Shown piece by piece: positions 1 through 10,315 of a stretch of DNA of 46,105 nt. This DNA is from Gammaproteobacteria bacterium (lineage in GTDB: Bacteria > Pseudomonadota > Gammaproteobacteria > Arenicellales > JAJDZL01). The notes beneath the pieces are model-generated. The model had not been told where the DNA came from and ran no database searches. It saw nothing but the letters and a program-made list of their open reading frames with translations. The position numbers and the translations under genes were made by a program. Position 1 is the first letter of the stretch. Each line of letters opens with the position of its first letter. The stretch spans positions 1-46,105 of the forward strand of contig JAJDZL010000159.1 of the NCBI GenBank assembly GCA_022824665.1, given 5' to 3'.

Positions 1-2
1 GG

Positions 3-944
3 CTCACACAGCTCACCTTTGCGCAAAAAGTGTATTTGTGCAACTCGGGAACCGAGGCGAACGAAGCGGCAATCAAGATTGCACGCCGCTACGGCTTTGA
101 TCAAAGCGATGGGTCAAAACACATTATTCTGACCTTTCAGGGCTCCTTTCACGGCCGCACTCTGGCTGCGGTTACCGCCACCGCACAGCCCAAGTACCAC
201 GAGGGTTTCGGTCCGCTGCCAGGCGGCTTTCGGTACTGTGAATTCAATGACATTGACCACCTCGAAGCGCAGTTTAGCGATGAGGTCTGTGCAGTGCTCA
301 TCGAACCGATTCAGGGGGAGGGCGGTGTGCGGCCGTTTTCCAGCCGCTTTATGCAACGCCTGTATCAGCTTTGCCAGGCGAACGATGCGCTGCTGATTGC
401 CGATGAGATTCAGTGTGGGATGGGGCGCACGGGCCGCTTGTTCGCCTACCAGTGGGCGCCCGGCGTGGTGCCGGATATTGTAACGGTCGCCAAAGCCTTC
501 GGTGCCGGGCTGCCAATTGGGGCTGCGCTGCTTGGCGACAAAACGGCTCAAACGCTGCGCCTCGGCAGTCACGGCTCAACGTTCGGCGGCAACCCGATCT
601 GTTGTGCAGTTGCCAATGCGGTGCTCGAGCAGCTGACTGAAACGGACTTGCTCGCCGAGATTTCGCGCAAAGCAAAGCTGCTGCATGCCGGTCTTGAACG
701 AATCAATCAGCACCTGCAGGCGTTTCGCGAGATTCGCGCCTGCGGACTGATGGTCGGCGCTGAGTTAACCGGACACTACGCCGGTCGGGCCGAGCAGGTC
801 GTGCTCAGGTGTCTCGAAGAAAAATTACTCGTACTCAAGGCCGGTGGCAACAATGTCATCCGCCTGCTGCCGGCCTATACGATCAGTGATACTGAAATTG
901 CGCAGGGCCTCGCGCTGTTTGAGCGTGCGCTCAAGCGCATTTAG
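3..944 (+). CDS. Class-III PLP aminotransferase (acetylornithine/succinylornithine or 4-aminobutyrate type), 5' truncated by window edge
   Basis: Frame open from base 3 (LTQLTFAQKVYLCNSGTEANEAAIKIAR...); motifs NSGTEANEAAIK, SFHGRTLAA, EPIQGEGG, DEIQCGMGRTG, AKAFGAGLPIGA, STFGGNP. Confidence 0.9.
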   Translation, partial: LTQLTFAQKVYLCNSGTEANEAAIKIARRYGFDQSDGSKHIILTFQGSFHGRTLAAVTATAQPKYHEGFGPLPGGFRYCEFNDIDHLEAQFSDEVCAVLIEPIQGEGGVRPFSSRFMQRLYQLCQANDALLIADEIQCGMGRTGRLFAYQWAPGVVPDIVTVAKAFGAGLPIGAALLGDKTAQTLRLGSHGSTFGGNPICCAVANAVLEQLTETDLLAEISRKAKLLHAGLERINQHLQAFREIRACGLMVGAELTGHYAGRAEQVVLRCLEEKLLVLKAGGNNVIRLLPAYTISDTEIAQGLALFERALKRI

Positions 945-982
945 CGACCTCATGGCCGCCTTGATTTGATGTGCCGGTTTGA

Positions 983-2077
983 TTAAACGAGCGAATCGAG
1001 CGCGCGGCAGTCCTCGCTTTGCCAGCCAACGCTAATCTTCTGGCCATACTCCAGGTTGACATGCCCGCTGGCGTTCGGAATCTTGATAATGAAGTCATTG
1101 TGTCCGCAAAGGCTGACGCGGGTTCGAACATGATCGCCCAAGTATATGACCTCCTCCACGCTGGCTTCAACCATGTTGGCGCAGCTGCCTGACTCCGGGT
1201 TAACCGTGACCCGCTCCGGGCGCAATGACAAAGTTGTCTGAGACCCGACGCCATCCACATTGACCGCTTTGGCTGTGACCTGTTCGCCGTTCGGAGTTTC
1301 AACCTCGCATGAGCCATTTTTGAGGCCCGTTACTTTGCCATGCAGCACGTTGTTCTCGCCGATGAACTGGGCGACAAAGGAGTTGTCAGGCTCTTCATAG
1401 AGTACGCCCGGTGCAGCCAACTGCTGAATAATGCCGTCATTGAATACCGCAATGCGGTTCGACATGGTTAGCGCTTCGCCCTGATCATGGGTGACATAAA
1501 TGACCGTCACGTTGAGATTTTCGTGAATATGCTTGATTTCGTACTGCATCTGCTCCCTGAGCTGCTTATCCAGTGCGCCGAGCGGTTCGTCCATGAGAAC
1601 CAGTTTGGGCTGAAAGACCAGCGCGCGCGCGACCGCAACGCGCTGCTGTTGGCCGCCGGACAGCTGGCCGGGCAGCCGGCTGCCGAATTCTCCGAGCTGC
1701 ACCATGCCGAGGGCCTGTTCGACGCGTTGGTCAACTTCGCTTGCAGGTAGTTTTCTGACACGCAACGGGAAGGCAAGATTCTCACTGACCGTCATGTGCG
1801 GGAACAGCGCATAGTTTTGAAACACCATGCCGATTTCGCGCTTGTGCGGTGAGACATTGTTAATGGGCGCGCCATCCAGGAATATTTCACCGTGTGTCGC
1901 AGTCTCAAAGCCGGCCAGCATCATCAGGCAGGTTGTTTTGCCGGAACCGGACGGTCCAAGAAGGGTGACAAACTCACCTTGTTCAACTGAAAGATTCAGG
2001 TTCTTTACAACCAATGATTCGCCATCGTAGCTCTTTTGTACGTCAGCAAACTGAACATATGAATTATTTCTTTCCAT
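983..2077 (-). CDS. ABC transporter ATP-binding protein, PotA/spermidine-putrescine family
   Basis: Walker A GPSGSGKTT, signature LSGGQQQRVAVARAL, Walker B LVLMDEPLGALD, TOBE-like C-terminus. Confidence 0.9.
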   Translation of the reverse strand: MERNNSYVQFADVQKSYDGESLVVKNLNLSVEQGEFVTLLGPSGSGKTTCLMMLAGFETATHGEIFLDGAPINNVSPHKREIGMVFQNYALFPHMTVSENLAFPLRVRKLPASEVDQRVEQALGMVQLGEFGSRLPGQLSGGQQQRVAVARALVFQPKLVLMDEPLGALDKQLREQMQYEIKHIHENLNVTVIYVTHDQGEALTMSNRIAVFNDGIIQQLAAPGVLYEEPDNSFVAQFIGENNVLHGKVTGLKNGSCEVETPNGEQVTAKAVNVDGVGSQTTLSLRPERVTVNPESGSCANMVEASVEEVIYLGDHVRTRVSLCGHNDFIIKIPNASGHVNLEYGQKISVGWQSEDCRALDSLV

Positions 2078-2138
2078 GGGTCAGATTTTTCCTAGGTTAG
2101 ATTCGATTTTTCTGCAAGTATAGGTGATTTGACAAGGG

Positions 2139-2738
2139 TCAAAGAAAAAATCTTTGCACCACTTCGTTACCGCCCTCCCAAATCATGGTTACCGCGACAA
2201 ACAAAATAATAATAATGCCAACATAGGCAATCCATTTGTGTTTGTTGAGTAAATTGGCAATCATCGTCGCGGCGACCAGCATCAGCACCACAGACAGCAG
2301 CAATCCAAACACCAGAATAAGCAGATGATCGCGGGCCACGCCTGCCACAGCCAGCACATTGTCAAGCGACATCGACACGTCGGCAGCCAGAATTTGAAAC
2401 AGTGCCTGGGTAAAGGTCAGATTCTGACCTTTTTGGCCGGCAGAGTGCGACTCGGCACTATGTGCGTTCGCACGGCGCATGTCGACCCACAGCCGCCAGC
2501 ACACCCAAAGCAGCAGTGCGCCACCGACCAGCAGCAGGCCGGGAATCTTTAACAGTTGCACGGTTGCCACTGCAAAAATGATCCGCAGTACGACCGCCAG
2601 CGCAATACCCAGCGCAATGACCTTTTTGCGCTGCTCCAGTGGTAGCCCGGCAGCGACCAATCCAACCGCGATTGCGTTATCACCGGCAAACAGCAAATCA
2701 ATCAGAATGACTTGTACGAGCGCGCTGAACTCGTCCAT
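2139..2738 (-). CDS. TerC/YjbE family integral membrane protein
   Basis: LLFAGDNAIAVGL and AADVSMSLDNVLAVAG motifs, multiple TM segments. Confidence 0.88.
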   Translation of the reverse strand: MDEFSALVQVILIDLLFAGDNAIAVGLVAAGLPLEQRKKVIALGIALAVVLRIIFAVATVQLLKIPGLLLVGGALLLWVCWRLWVDMRRANAHSAESHSAGQKGQNLTFTQALFQILAADVSMSLDNVLAVAGVARDHLLILVFGLLLSVVLMLVAATMIANLLNKHKWIAYVGIIIILFVAVTMIWEGGNEVVQRFFL

Positions 2739-2930
2739 TTAGAGGCGTCCTCCAGGGGGGGGGTAATTGGGTGATGTAAACGGGTAAGTATATCGTATGA
2801 AGTATACCTCGTTGGGCACCGCGTGCGCTGTTTCGCTGTTTACCAGGGCTGTGTCAAAACCCGAGTCTGCTGCAGCTCATAGCGCCAGTGCGGGGGTATT
2901 TTTTAACGCATCCGTGTCCATCGCCCGCAA

Positions 2931-3995
2931 TTAGAAGTCGACCTCCTTGAGCAAAATGCCACCGGTCTTTACGCAGCACTTGTATTCGGTCCAGTAGTTC
3001 CACAGGTAGCGCCCATCGGCAGCAATATCCCCGTGCGTCCAGTCACGCTGGCTGCCGAAGGTTGTGCACTGGCGGCTGTGGTGTGGCGTCAGCATCTGCC
3101 ACCGGTCGGTTTTTTCGTGTGCGGCACTACGCCACTGCTGCCAGGTCTGCTGCACACATCTGCCGGCCTCGTTAAGGCGCGGCAGCTCCTCCCAGCGCCC
3201 GCCGCTTTGTTTGCACGCGTCTCGCTCGGGAGCATTGGGGTCGCCGCGCGTGACCGCAAACTGTGTACCCGTCGCAAGGCGGTTCACCGAGTGCCCCTGG
3301 CTATCTCCCAGCACGATGTCAATCGCTCTTTGACTGACCACCGCGGCGGCTTTACCGGCATGGGCCTGTACCACAAACCCGACCCGCGGGTACACTGAGC
3401 CCCAGGTGAATGCCGGCCACTGACCGATTTCCCGAACGCCCGGCGTCAGCGCTTCCACTTGGTTGTCGGGCACTTTGGCACCGCGCCACGCGAGCGCATC
3501 AAGCAGCGAAACATAGTATGGAAACATTGGCCTCGCGGTGCTGCGACACAGGAACCGTCCGCTACCCGGCAAGTTGGCGGCCGGCCCGCCAATGACATCG
3601 ACTTCGTTGAATTGAAGCGCATCGGATAGCAAGCGGGCGGTGCCGAGCCCGCTTCGTGTGCCGCCTGAAAATCTGCGTGCAAGCGCGCTGGAGTCGTCAA
3701 TCAGGCCAGCTGTTCCGGCGGGCCAGGGCGAGTCTGCGGTCAGTGGATACGCCGCCACCACAAAGTCAGGCAGCCGGTGTGAAATTTTCGGCGTTGTTAC
3801 AATCCGGCAGCCGAATATCGAACACTTTAACCAGATGCAAATCCCCGAGACTTTCCACGCCAGGCACTCGGCGCTATAGGATCGCGCGATGACCTCCTGA
3901 GTCGACAGAATCTCCGTGCGGCTGTCGCTCGGCCAGACCGACAGCAAAAAGCATGCCGCGCTGATCACAAGCCTTACCACGATGAGGAACGCCAC
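2931..3995 (-). CDS. Integrating conjugative element protein, PFL_4710 family (TIGR03756; TraU-like)
   Basis: Recognisable family sequence (ECLAWKVSGICIWLKCSIFGC; FYVS-type Cys-rich secretory protein) and position next to the PFL_4709-type gene. Confidence 0.8.
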   Translation of the reverse strand: MAFLIVVRLVISAACFLLSVWPSDSRTEILSTQEVIARSYSAECLAWKVSGICIWLKCSIFGCRIVTTPKISHRLPDFVVAAYPLTADSPWPAGTAGLIDDSSALARRFSGGTRSGLGTARLLSDALQFNEVDVIGGPAANLPGSGRFLCRSTARPMFPYYVSLLDALAWRGAKVPDNQVEALTPGVREIGQWPAFTWGSVYPRVGFVVQAHAGKAAAVVSQRAIDIVLGDSQGHSVNRLATGTQFAVTRGDPNAPERDACKQSGGRWEELPRLNEAGRCVQQTWQQWRSAAHEKTDRWQMLTPHHSRQCTTFGSQRDWTHGDIAADGRYLWNYWTEYKCCVKTGGILLKEVDF

Positions 3996-4396
3996 CGGGT
4001 GATGATTGCATCGATGTCAAGCAGCCCGTAAACCACAACGGAATCATTGATGACCGCGGCCGGCAGCCGGACAATTCCGAAGCGCTCGAGCAGGGCGTAG
4101 ATTTCGATCTCGGTTTTGAGCGCGGCCTGAATTTTCGGCCAGTGGCGCGCAAGCTTGTCTTGCGCCTGCTGCAACGCGATCGATGGCTGTGGCGACAGCT
4201 GCGCGCTGAGTGCCTGCGCGGTTTTGCCGAGTGAGCCTGCGTTGTAGGTCCGCACGTCTATCGTGGCATGCTGAGTCGGTGAATATTCACGGTCTGTAAA
4301 TATTCGTATGCGCTCGGGGTCATCCGTTGCCCAGCTACAGTTTGCAACATATCCAAGCAAAAACAGTATCATACGAACTGAACATCGAACATGCAT
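3974..4396 (-). CDS. Integrating conjugative element protein, PFL_4709 family (TIGR03757, DUF1525; TrbC/thioredoxin-fold-like)
   Basis: Signal peptide, then IRIFTDREYSP...LPAAVINDSVVVYGLLDIDAIITRW; overlaps downstream gene start. Confidence 0.78.
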   Translation of the reverse strand: MHVRCSVRMILFLLGYVANCSWATDDPERIRIFTDREYSPTQHATIDVRTYNAGSLGKTAQALSAQLSPQPSIALQQAQDKLARHWPKIQAALKTEIEIYALLERFGIVRLPAAVINDSVVVYGLLDIDAIITRWRSSSW

Positions 4397-7236
4397 CAGT
4401 TCGTATCTCCGATTCTTTGCAGCCTGATGGACTCCGAGATGATGTATGCGGCTTCAATTTCAGAGATGTTTCTGTCCTTCATAAGCTTCGCGCGCGCGGC
4501 TTTTTCACTTTTTTCGGTTTGACTCAAGGCCAGTGCCAGTGCCGGCGGTACATTGCGAAACAGTGTGACAAGGCGCGCGGATATCAGTGTGCCTTCGGTG
4601 TACTGGCCAGGCGACTTGCGCGCCTGGGTCAACAGCTTGCGCTGTGGATTGGTCAGAGATTTGAAACGTTCAATTTGGGCGATTTCATCTTCGTCCATCG
4701 ACAGGCAGTACCACCATTCGGGCTGATTGAGCAGTTCTTTGGCATTGTCTGGAAACTGCCGTATGTTCTGCGTGGCGATCCATAACCAGGCGCCGAAGGT
4801 TCGCCACATCGCGCAAATTCGGTTGATGTATGGTGAAATGAGTGGGTTTTGCAACAGTACGTGAGCCTCGTCAATGACCACGATGGTCTGTCTGGCGCGG
4901 TACTGGTTGTGTTCAATTCGATTGTTGATCGAGGCAAAAAGCCCTGTCAGTGCAACTGCAAGCCGGTCTTCATATCCGCGTCTGGCCAGAAGATCAAGTT
5001 CAACGACAGTAACATCGCTATCCGGCCACAGGTCTCCTTCGCTGTCGAATAGCCGGCCATTGAGCCCGGTGCAGAAAATATTGCAGGCACCCGCCATCTG
5101 TGCAGCACGCTGACGCTGACGTTTGGAAAGCCGATGCTGGCCGGTCTCACCACTTGAAGATGCGTGGTACAGGGCATCAACCAAATCCGAGGTCAGGGTT
5201 TGCTGCCGTCCGGCCCGTTTTGACCGCGCAGCGGCCTCAAGCAGTGCGCTTCTGATGAGATCAAGATCATCGCGCCGCAGTTTCTTTTCCTCATTGGGCT
5301 GGCCGCCGGTTATCATCAGTCGTGCCTGAATTTCCATTTCGCCAAGCAGGTCCCGATAGTTTCCGGCAGGCTCGCCTTGTTCCCGCTGGTCCTGATTAAG
5401 CAGATCTTGCGCGTGCCTGAACGGTGGAACCGCCGAGTTGCGCTGACCGTCGACTCTAAAGTGGTGTACACTCAGACCGTGCCGCTTGCAGTGTTCGGCT
5501 AGCAGGCCAAACGTGGGGAGTGCCGATATCAGCACCACCCTTGGCCGATGGACTGCCAGGGCTTGCAGCAGCAGGTATACCACAAATGCAGTCTTGCCCG
5601 AGCCGGTCGGTCCCAATACCAGTGAATGAGCATTTTTTTCCCGATCAGCCGGGTTAAGCGGATCAAACATCAACGTCTCAGCACCGCGATTGAACAGGAC
5701 GCAGCCCGGGTAGCCACTGCCTCTTGAGCGCCCGAAAACAGGCACTACTTTGGCAATGTGGCTCGAGTACCACAGCCTGGCGCGGCGCGTGTAGGGTCGA
5801 TTGTCCTGATCCGGATCAAAGCCGAAGGGCAGGGCTCGCACATAGCTGTCGAGAGCAATCGGATCGTAACGCGGTGCGATAGGGCGCAGCCGATGAATCG
5901 ACAGCAGGCCCATCGTCTGTTCTGTACGTCGGTTGAGTTCAGCCAGGTTTGCACCAAAAACAAATGCGCCTGCAAATACCCGGTAAATGGGATTTCCCTT
6001 GACAATTTCCCCCAGCGCGTGATCAGCAAGGTTTCTTCGCTCTATCGCAGCCGGATCGTCACCGACTGAGTTTTCCTTAACCCTGGCAATTTTCTCTTCA
6101 ATTTGGTTCTGGGGAGTGTAGGTGACGCTCATCGACCAAATGACTCCCTCGGGCATTTGGTCCCAAAGCGTGGCAACCGCCTCACCAAATTGACGTTCGA
6201 CCGTCAGATGCCCGTTTTCGGGCTCACCGGTCAGCTCATCAATCGTAATAAATCGACTCGGTTGCCCCCGAAACCACCAAATACCCGGTTTTTTCCAACT
6301 CCAGGGTGCGGCACCATGTAATGCAGCCCGACTGATATCCGCCCCCGCAGAGCCCGAATACAGAGCCATTGCTCGTGATGACCGATCCTGTGGCCATGGA
6401 TGAGAATCGAGTAGCTCGAATGTGCTCTGACAACCGGTATGAGAATCCGGCACAGGTACAAACCAGTGCGTCAGCCACTCGTACAATTCCTTGGCACCCG
6501 TCGGCACTAGCATGACTTCCGCCTCAGCCAATGAGCGCTGTAGCTGCGTGCAAAGATGTTCTGTTTCGTGGTCAGCCGTCGCGCGTTGGTTGATCACCTT
6601 TTTCCAGATGCACAAACGTATCCGGCGCTCTTTACCGCGCCAGTGCATGGCAGGCGAACCGAGCTTGGGATACAGACCACCCGGGCGCGTCAGGTCTTCG
6701 AAGTGCTCCTCCATAGTGCGCAGCCAGTGCCGGGTGTAACGGGTTTGCAGCAAGGATTTCGGGGTGTTCTTTTCCATCTGTCTGGCAATGGTGCGGGTCA
6801 GACCTTCACTATTGTCCTGGATGAACCATTGCACGATCCATGGTTCAAACGCGTGTTCCGGAAAACTGCGTGCGATTGCCTGGTGTACTTGTTCTTGCAT
6901 GCGAATCATCGTGTCCTGGTTTCTTGCTTCGGTCGTGCTGCACACCACATCAAACATTCGACCGATACTGGTCAAATCCTGCAGCGCGATGTTGCCGCCG
7001 CCAAGGTCAATGCGCGGTGCCAGCAAATCAGCGAAAGAGCGCGTGTTTCTCACGATCTTTCGATATTTCGGATCCGGATGCACTTGTGGTTCCAGATATT
7101 CTTCGATGGTAAGCGGCGTGCATCCGGTACCATCCCATTCGACGCGCGGCAGCTCAATCGGCGCGGGTTTGACTGCGGCGCCCCGCCGCGGTTTACCGCT
7201 ACCGCGGACCGCCCAAAATTTCAAATTCGAAATCAT
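4396..7236 (-). CDS. Conjugative transfer ATPase, PFL_4706 family (TraC/VirB4-like)
   Basis: 946 aa; Walker A LVLGPTGSGKTAF, Walker B TIVVIDEAHVLL, ATQNIRQFPDNAKELLNQ. Confidence 0.88.
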   Translation of the reverse strand: MISNLKFWAVRGSGKPRRGAAVKPAPIELPRVEWDGTGCTPLTIEEYLEPQVHPDPKYRKIVRNTRSFADLLAPRIDLGGGNIALQDLTSIGRMFDVVCSTTEARNQDTMIRMQEQVHQAIARSFPEHAFEPWIVQWFIQDNSEGLTRTIARQMEKNTPKSLLQTRYTRHWLRTMEEHFEDLTRPGGLYPKLGSPAMHWRGKERRIRLCIWKKVINQRATADHETEHLCTQLQRSLAEAEVMLVPTGAKELYEWLTHWFVPVPDSHTGCQSTFELLDSHPWPQDRSSRAMALYSGSAGADISRAALHGAAPWSWKKPGIWWFRGQPSRFITIDELTGEPENGHLTVERQFGEAVATLWDQMPEGVIWSMSVTYTPQNQIEEKIARVKENSVGDDPAAIERRNLADHALGEIVKGNPIYRVFAGAFVFGANLAELNRRTEQTMGLLSIHRLRPIAPRYDPIALDSYVRALPFGFDPDQDNRPYTRRARLWYSSHIAKVVPVFGRSRGSGYPGCVLFNRGAETLMFDPLNPADREKNAHSLVLGPTGSGKTAFVVYLLLQALAVHRPRVVLISALPTFGLLAEHCKRHGLSVHHFRVDGQRNSAVPPFRHAQDLLNQDQREQGEPAGNYRDLLGEMEIQARLMITGGQPNEEKKLRRDDLDLIRSALLEAAARSKRAGRQQTLTSDLVDALYHASSSGETGQHRLSKRQRQRAAQMAGACNIFCTGLNGRLFDSEGDLWPDSDVTVVELDLLARRGYEDRLAVALTGLFASINNRIEHNQYRARQTIVVIDEAHVLLQNPLISPYINRICAMWRTFGAWLWIATQNIRQFPDNAKELLNQPEWWYCLSMDEDEIAQIERFKSLTNPQRKLLTQARKSPGQYTEGTLISARLVTLFRNVPPALALALSQTEKSEKAARAKLMKDRNISEIEAAYIISESIRLQRIGDTN

Positions 7237-7613
7237 TGCATCAACAGTTCCCCCGGCAATGCGTATTCAACTTTTTCATACATCTGAAACACTGTTGAAT
7301 ATCCCGGCACCGGATTACCTTCAAGCGACAGGTGGGGGAATACATAAAGAATGATTGTGGGGTTTGGCAGACGCGGAAAGTGAACAGAAAGTTCATTGTT
7401 GACCTGCCGTGTGTAACCCCAAAGTTCGGTATCGCTTGCAGGGGCAGGTGCAGGCTGTTGGAAAATCGGATTCGTATTTGCCTGATGCTGGTTGTAAATC
7501 TGTTCGATGGTATTTGCATTACCCGGAATGGGCGAATGCCCTTTGAAAGCGCCTGAGCAGGACACCAAGGAAAGGGCAGCACTAATCAGTCCCACCCGGA
7601 TAAGTGTGGACAT
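7233..7613 (-). CDS. Conjugative transfer region lipoprotein (TIGR03751 family)
   Basis: Lipobox LSLVSC; ORF 7233..7652 with likely start at internal ATG (MSTLIRVGL); syntenic position. Confidence 0.72.
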   Translation of the reverse strand: MSTLIRVGLISAALSLVSCSGAFKGHSPIPGNANTIEQIYNQHQANTNPIFQQPAPAPASDTELWGYTRQVNNELSVHFPRLPNPTIILYVFPHLSLEGNPVPGYSTVFQMYEKVEYALPGELLMQ

Positions 7614-8853
7614 ACGAATTTCCTCCATCAAAGTTTTGAACTTTACGCGCACGATCGTCTCGATCTATTTGAATTGACTCCTCAATATGAATGGCCAGTG
7701 TCTGGCCTGCAGGAACATAGATCGCGTCGAATGAATTTAGCTGGCGATCATTCAACCACTCGGCAACTGTTGACAGCGATTCTTTGGTCGCGTAGCCGGC
7801 AACGAAGTCGTCAATATTACCGACGACCGAAGTTGAGGTTTCCGTTGAGCCGGGCTGCGTGGTGGTTTCGGTCTGTGCATTGGCGATTGCTTCAGCGGCA
7901 GCCTTGCCTGTATTAATGAGCGTCGCTTGCGTCAGGTACTGCAGCGCATTGGATTTCAGCTCGCCTGCAATACAGGGATTGCCAAATTGATCTGATATCC
8001 AGCCAAGGCCGGTAAATGACGTCTCCGGGCTCGATTGTCTGCGGGCAGTTTGAATGGTGCCATCCCGAAAGATAAATGTGGCAGTATCGATATTGCCCGA
8101 GACACAGGACAGGGACAGGTCGCCGCGCGCAGTTCCTGCCAGCAGCATTCCGGCCAACTGTGGAATACGATGGCCATTGGATGCCAGATTCTCCGCGCCA
8201 ACGATTACTTTAAATCGCCACGGGTCCTGCAGTTGACCGCGTACCGGTATTCGCCCCACCAGTGCTGTCAGTGCGGTCGCGTTCAGCAAGGTTGTTGTGG
8301 CTGGAATAGTAATGTGGGGGTCCCCGCGAGAATCGAACGCGGGCAGCGATGACTGTTCTTCAAACCGGGCGAGGTCTGAATCAGTAAGGGTATTGTTCAA
8401 CGCTGCGTATGCCGTTGATGTCGCCTCGCCATCCACTGATGAGACCCAGATGAGGTGAGTGTGCTGCCGGTGTTCGCCGGATTCTCCCGGGGTGTCCCAG
8501 CGCTGTTCTTCCAGGATATTCATTCGGGACTCAAGTATGGCCATCGAATCGGCCACCTGTTCTAGTGAATCTCGTCCATCGGAGATATCGATTACATCCA
8601 GCATGCTGTTCAGTTCACCCACGATTTCGTCCTTAAGACGCTGTCTTTCTGCCTGATCGATGATTTTTTGATTCTCTAATGCCTGCTCAATGTTGGTAAT
8701 CTTGGTCGCAACTGCCCGCACCTCTTCTGCTGCATTGTCACGGTCTGACATTTGTGTATCGGATGTGCTGTCTGCCGACCGGGTCGGTTCTGAACGATTC
8801 AGCGAACTGTCCTGGTTGGTTACTGTCCACAGCACAGCCGCGCTCAACAGCAC
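7582..8853 (-). CDS. Integrating conjugative element protein, PFL_4705 family (TIGR03752; TraB/VirB10-like)
   Basis: N-terminal TM, coiled coil, DSRGDPHITIPATTTLLNATALTALVGRIPVRGQLQDPWRFKVIVG. Confidence 0.82.
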   Translation of the reverse strand: MLLSAAVLWTVTNQDSSLNRSEPTRSADSTSDTQMSDRDNAAEEVRAVATKITNIEQALENQKIIDQAERQRLKDEIVGELNSMLDVIDISDGRDSLEQVADSMAILESRMNILEEQRWDTPGESGEHRQHTHLIWVSSVDGEATSTAYAALNNTLTDSDLARFEEQSSLPAFDSRGDPHITIPATTTLLNATALTALVGRIPVRGQLQDPWRFKVIVGAENLASNGHRIPQLAGMLLAGTARGDLSLSCVSGNIDTATFIFRDGTIQTARRQSSPETSFTGLGWISDQFGNPCIAGELKSNALQYLTQATLINTGKAAAEAIANAQTETTTQPGSTETSTSVVGNIDDFVAGYATKESLSTVAEWLNDRQLNSFDAIYVPAGQTLAIHIEESIQIDRDDRARKVQNFDGGNSYVHTYPGGTD

Positions 8854-8897
8854 AGTGCCAAACCAAATTACAGGTTGAATTCTGATCGCTCTCAGCC

Positions 8898-9698
8898 TTA
8901 ACGAACAATGACGTCAAACGGGTAGTCAGAAATAAGCACCAGGACAGTGCTGTCGCCTGGTTGACCGCTGGCGCGCAACTTGGAATGAACAAATGCTGCG
9001 CTTCGCCAGGTTCCGTGCAGCTCTCTTGGGTCAAGAACGACCGGCTGCAACAAGGTGTTGGTGATTCTGACTGCGGTAACGAAATGCTGCGTTGTCTGCC
9101 AGCTTGCAATTGGTGCTGCTGAAACTGCACCGGCACATAAGGTCGGCATTCTCTTTGCGCATCGAAAAATGTTTTGTGACGATTGGTCAACCGGCAGACG
9201 CTGAATACCCGGCAAATCACGCAATAAACGCTTGGGAGCATAGAGCTGTTGAACGACCCACCGAGTCAGGGTGACATAACCGTAGTCAATTGCCGAAGAA
9301 TGACGCGGCGCTTCAGGCGTCGCCCGTTCAGACCGGATGACGATGGGTTGACTAAAACTCTCCCCGTGCTGAGCTCTGATTTGTAGAACGAGCCTTCCCA
9401 CCGGTTCTGCAATCAACACGACTCGTGTGGGCTGAATGTCCTCCTTGGCCAGCAGCCAAAGGTGGTTGCCAACAATCTGCACCGTTAGTTTTTGCCGAAC
9501 CTCCGGGGGAATCCCAAGTCGCAATACGTCCGCATCCGGAAACGTAATTCGCTGCTCGAACCCAACTGATAAATCGATTTCCAATGGCACTTGGGGCCAG
9601 TAGTAAGATATTGCCGAATCCCCACCGTAGCTTATTTGTGAATATAGGCAAACAACGCAAATCGCGATTCGTTGATTCGTGAACATTCGCTTTTTCAT
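8898..9698 (-). CDS. Integrating conjugative element protein, PFL_4704 family (TIGR03749; TraK/VirB9-like)
   Basis: Signal peptide, WPQVPLEIDLSVGFEQRITFP...; syntenic position. Confidence 0.78.
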   Translation of the reverse strand: MKKRMFTNQRIAICVVCLYSQISYGGDSAISYYWPQVPLEIDLSVGFEQRITFPDADVLRLGIPPEVRQKLTVQIVGNHLWLLAKEDIQPTRVVLIAEPVGRLVLQIRAQHGESFSQPIVIRSERATPEAPRHSSAIDYGYVTLTRWVVQQLYAPKRLLRDLPGIQRLPVDQSSQNIFRCAKRMPTLCAGAVSAAPIASWQTTQHFVTAVRITNTLLQPVVLDPRELHGTWRSAAFVHSKLRASGQPGDSTVLVLISDYPFDVIVR

Positions 9699-10312
9699 GA
9701 CTCATCAACAACGATTCGCTGCGGCAATTTCGGCATTAAGTCAAGTAGCAGACCCCAAGGGTTGAATTCCGGATCGATCGATTTGGAGACTACCCGCAGA
9801 AAATAACGGATCGTTACATTCTTTACCGAGACGCCGCCGATATCTTCTTTCAACTCGACATCTATCGTAACGTTCCAGTTGCCTGCCTCATCAAGGCTGA
9901 CCGCATCGCGGAAATTAGCGTTATCCAGCGGCAAAAGAAATCGTGTGCGGCCCAATAACTCGGCGGCGCGTTTTTCGCTGTCATGTTTTAACCACGCTTT
10001 AAATTCAGGCGTGAGAAATTCAGTCAGACGTTCGAGGTTTTCGGGGTAGTCCTTGAAACAGTCATGGGGGCAGCGATTCAACTGCTGCCAGATGTATCCG
10101 GCAAAGTTGTAGACTTCCCAGGGGTTGATTGTGTTCAGCGAAATTTGACTGCCGTACCGCAAGTCCGGAGGAATGCTGATGCGCTGGACCCGGGTTGAGT
10201 GATGCCATCCCAACAGGGCGGCAATCAGGCATACAGCCAGCACCACAGAAATTGCTCTTAAGGTAACAATATGACTGTATAAATTTGCATCAGCATGCAA
10301 ATAGCGTCTCAT
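9695..10312 (-). CDS. Integrating conjugative element protein, PFL_4703 family (TIGR03746; TraE/VirB8-like)
   Basis: Single N-terminal TM; ISIPPDLRYGSQISLNTINPWEVYNFAGYIWQQLNRCPHDCFKDYPENLERLTEFLTP. Confidence 0.82.
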   Translation of the reverse strand: MRRYLHADANLYSHIVTLRAISVVLAVCLIAALLGWHHSTRVQRISIPPDLRYGSQISLNTINPWEVYNFAGYIWQQLNRCPHDCFKDYPENLERLTEFLTPEFKAWLKHDSEKRAAELLGRTRFLLPLDNANFRDAVSLDEAGNWNVTIDVELKEDIGGVSVKNVTIRYFLRVVSKSIDPEFNPWGLLLDLMPKLPQRIVVDES

Positions 10313-10315
10313 GAT

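Noticed and set aside
114-572. Minus-strand 152-aa and 108-aa ORFs over the aminotransferase
   Set aside because: Antisense shadow ORFs of a clearly coding plus-strand gene; many similar shadow ORFs elsewhere were ignored for the same reason.
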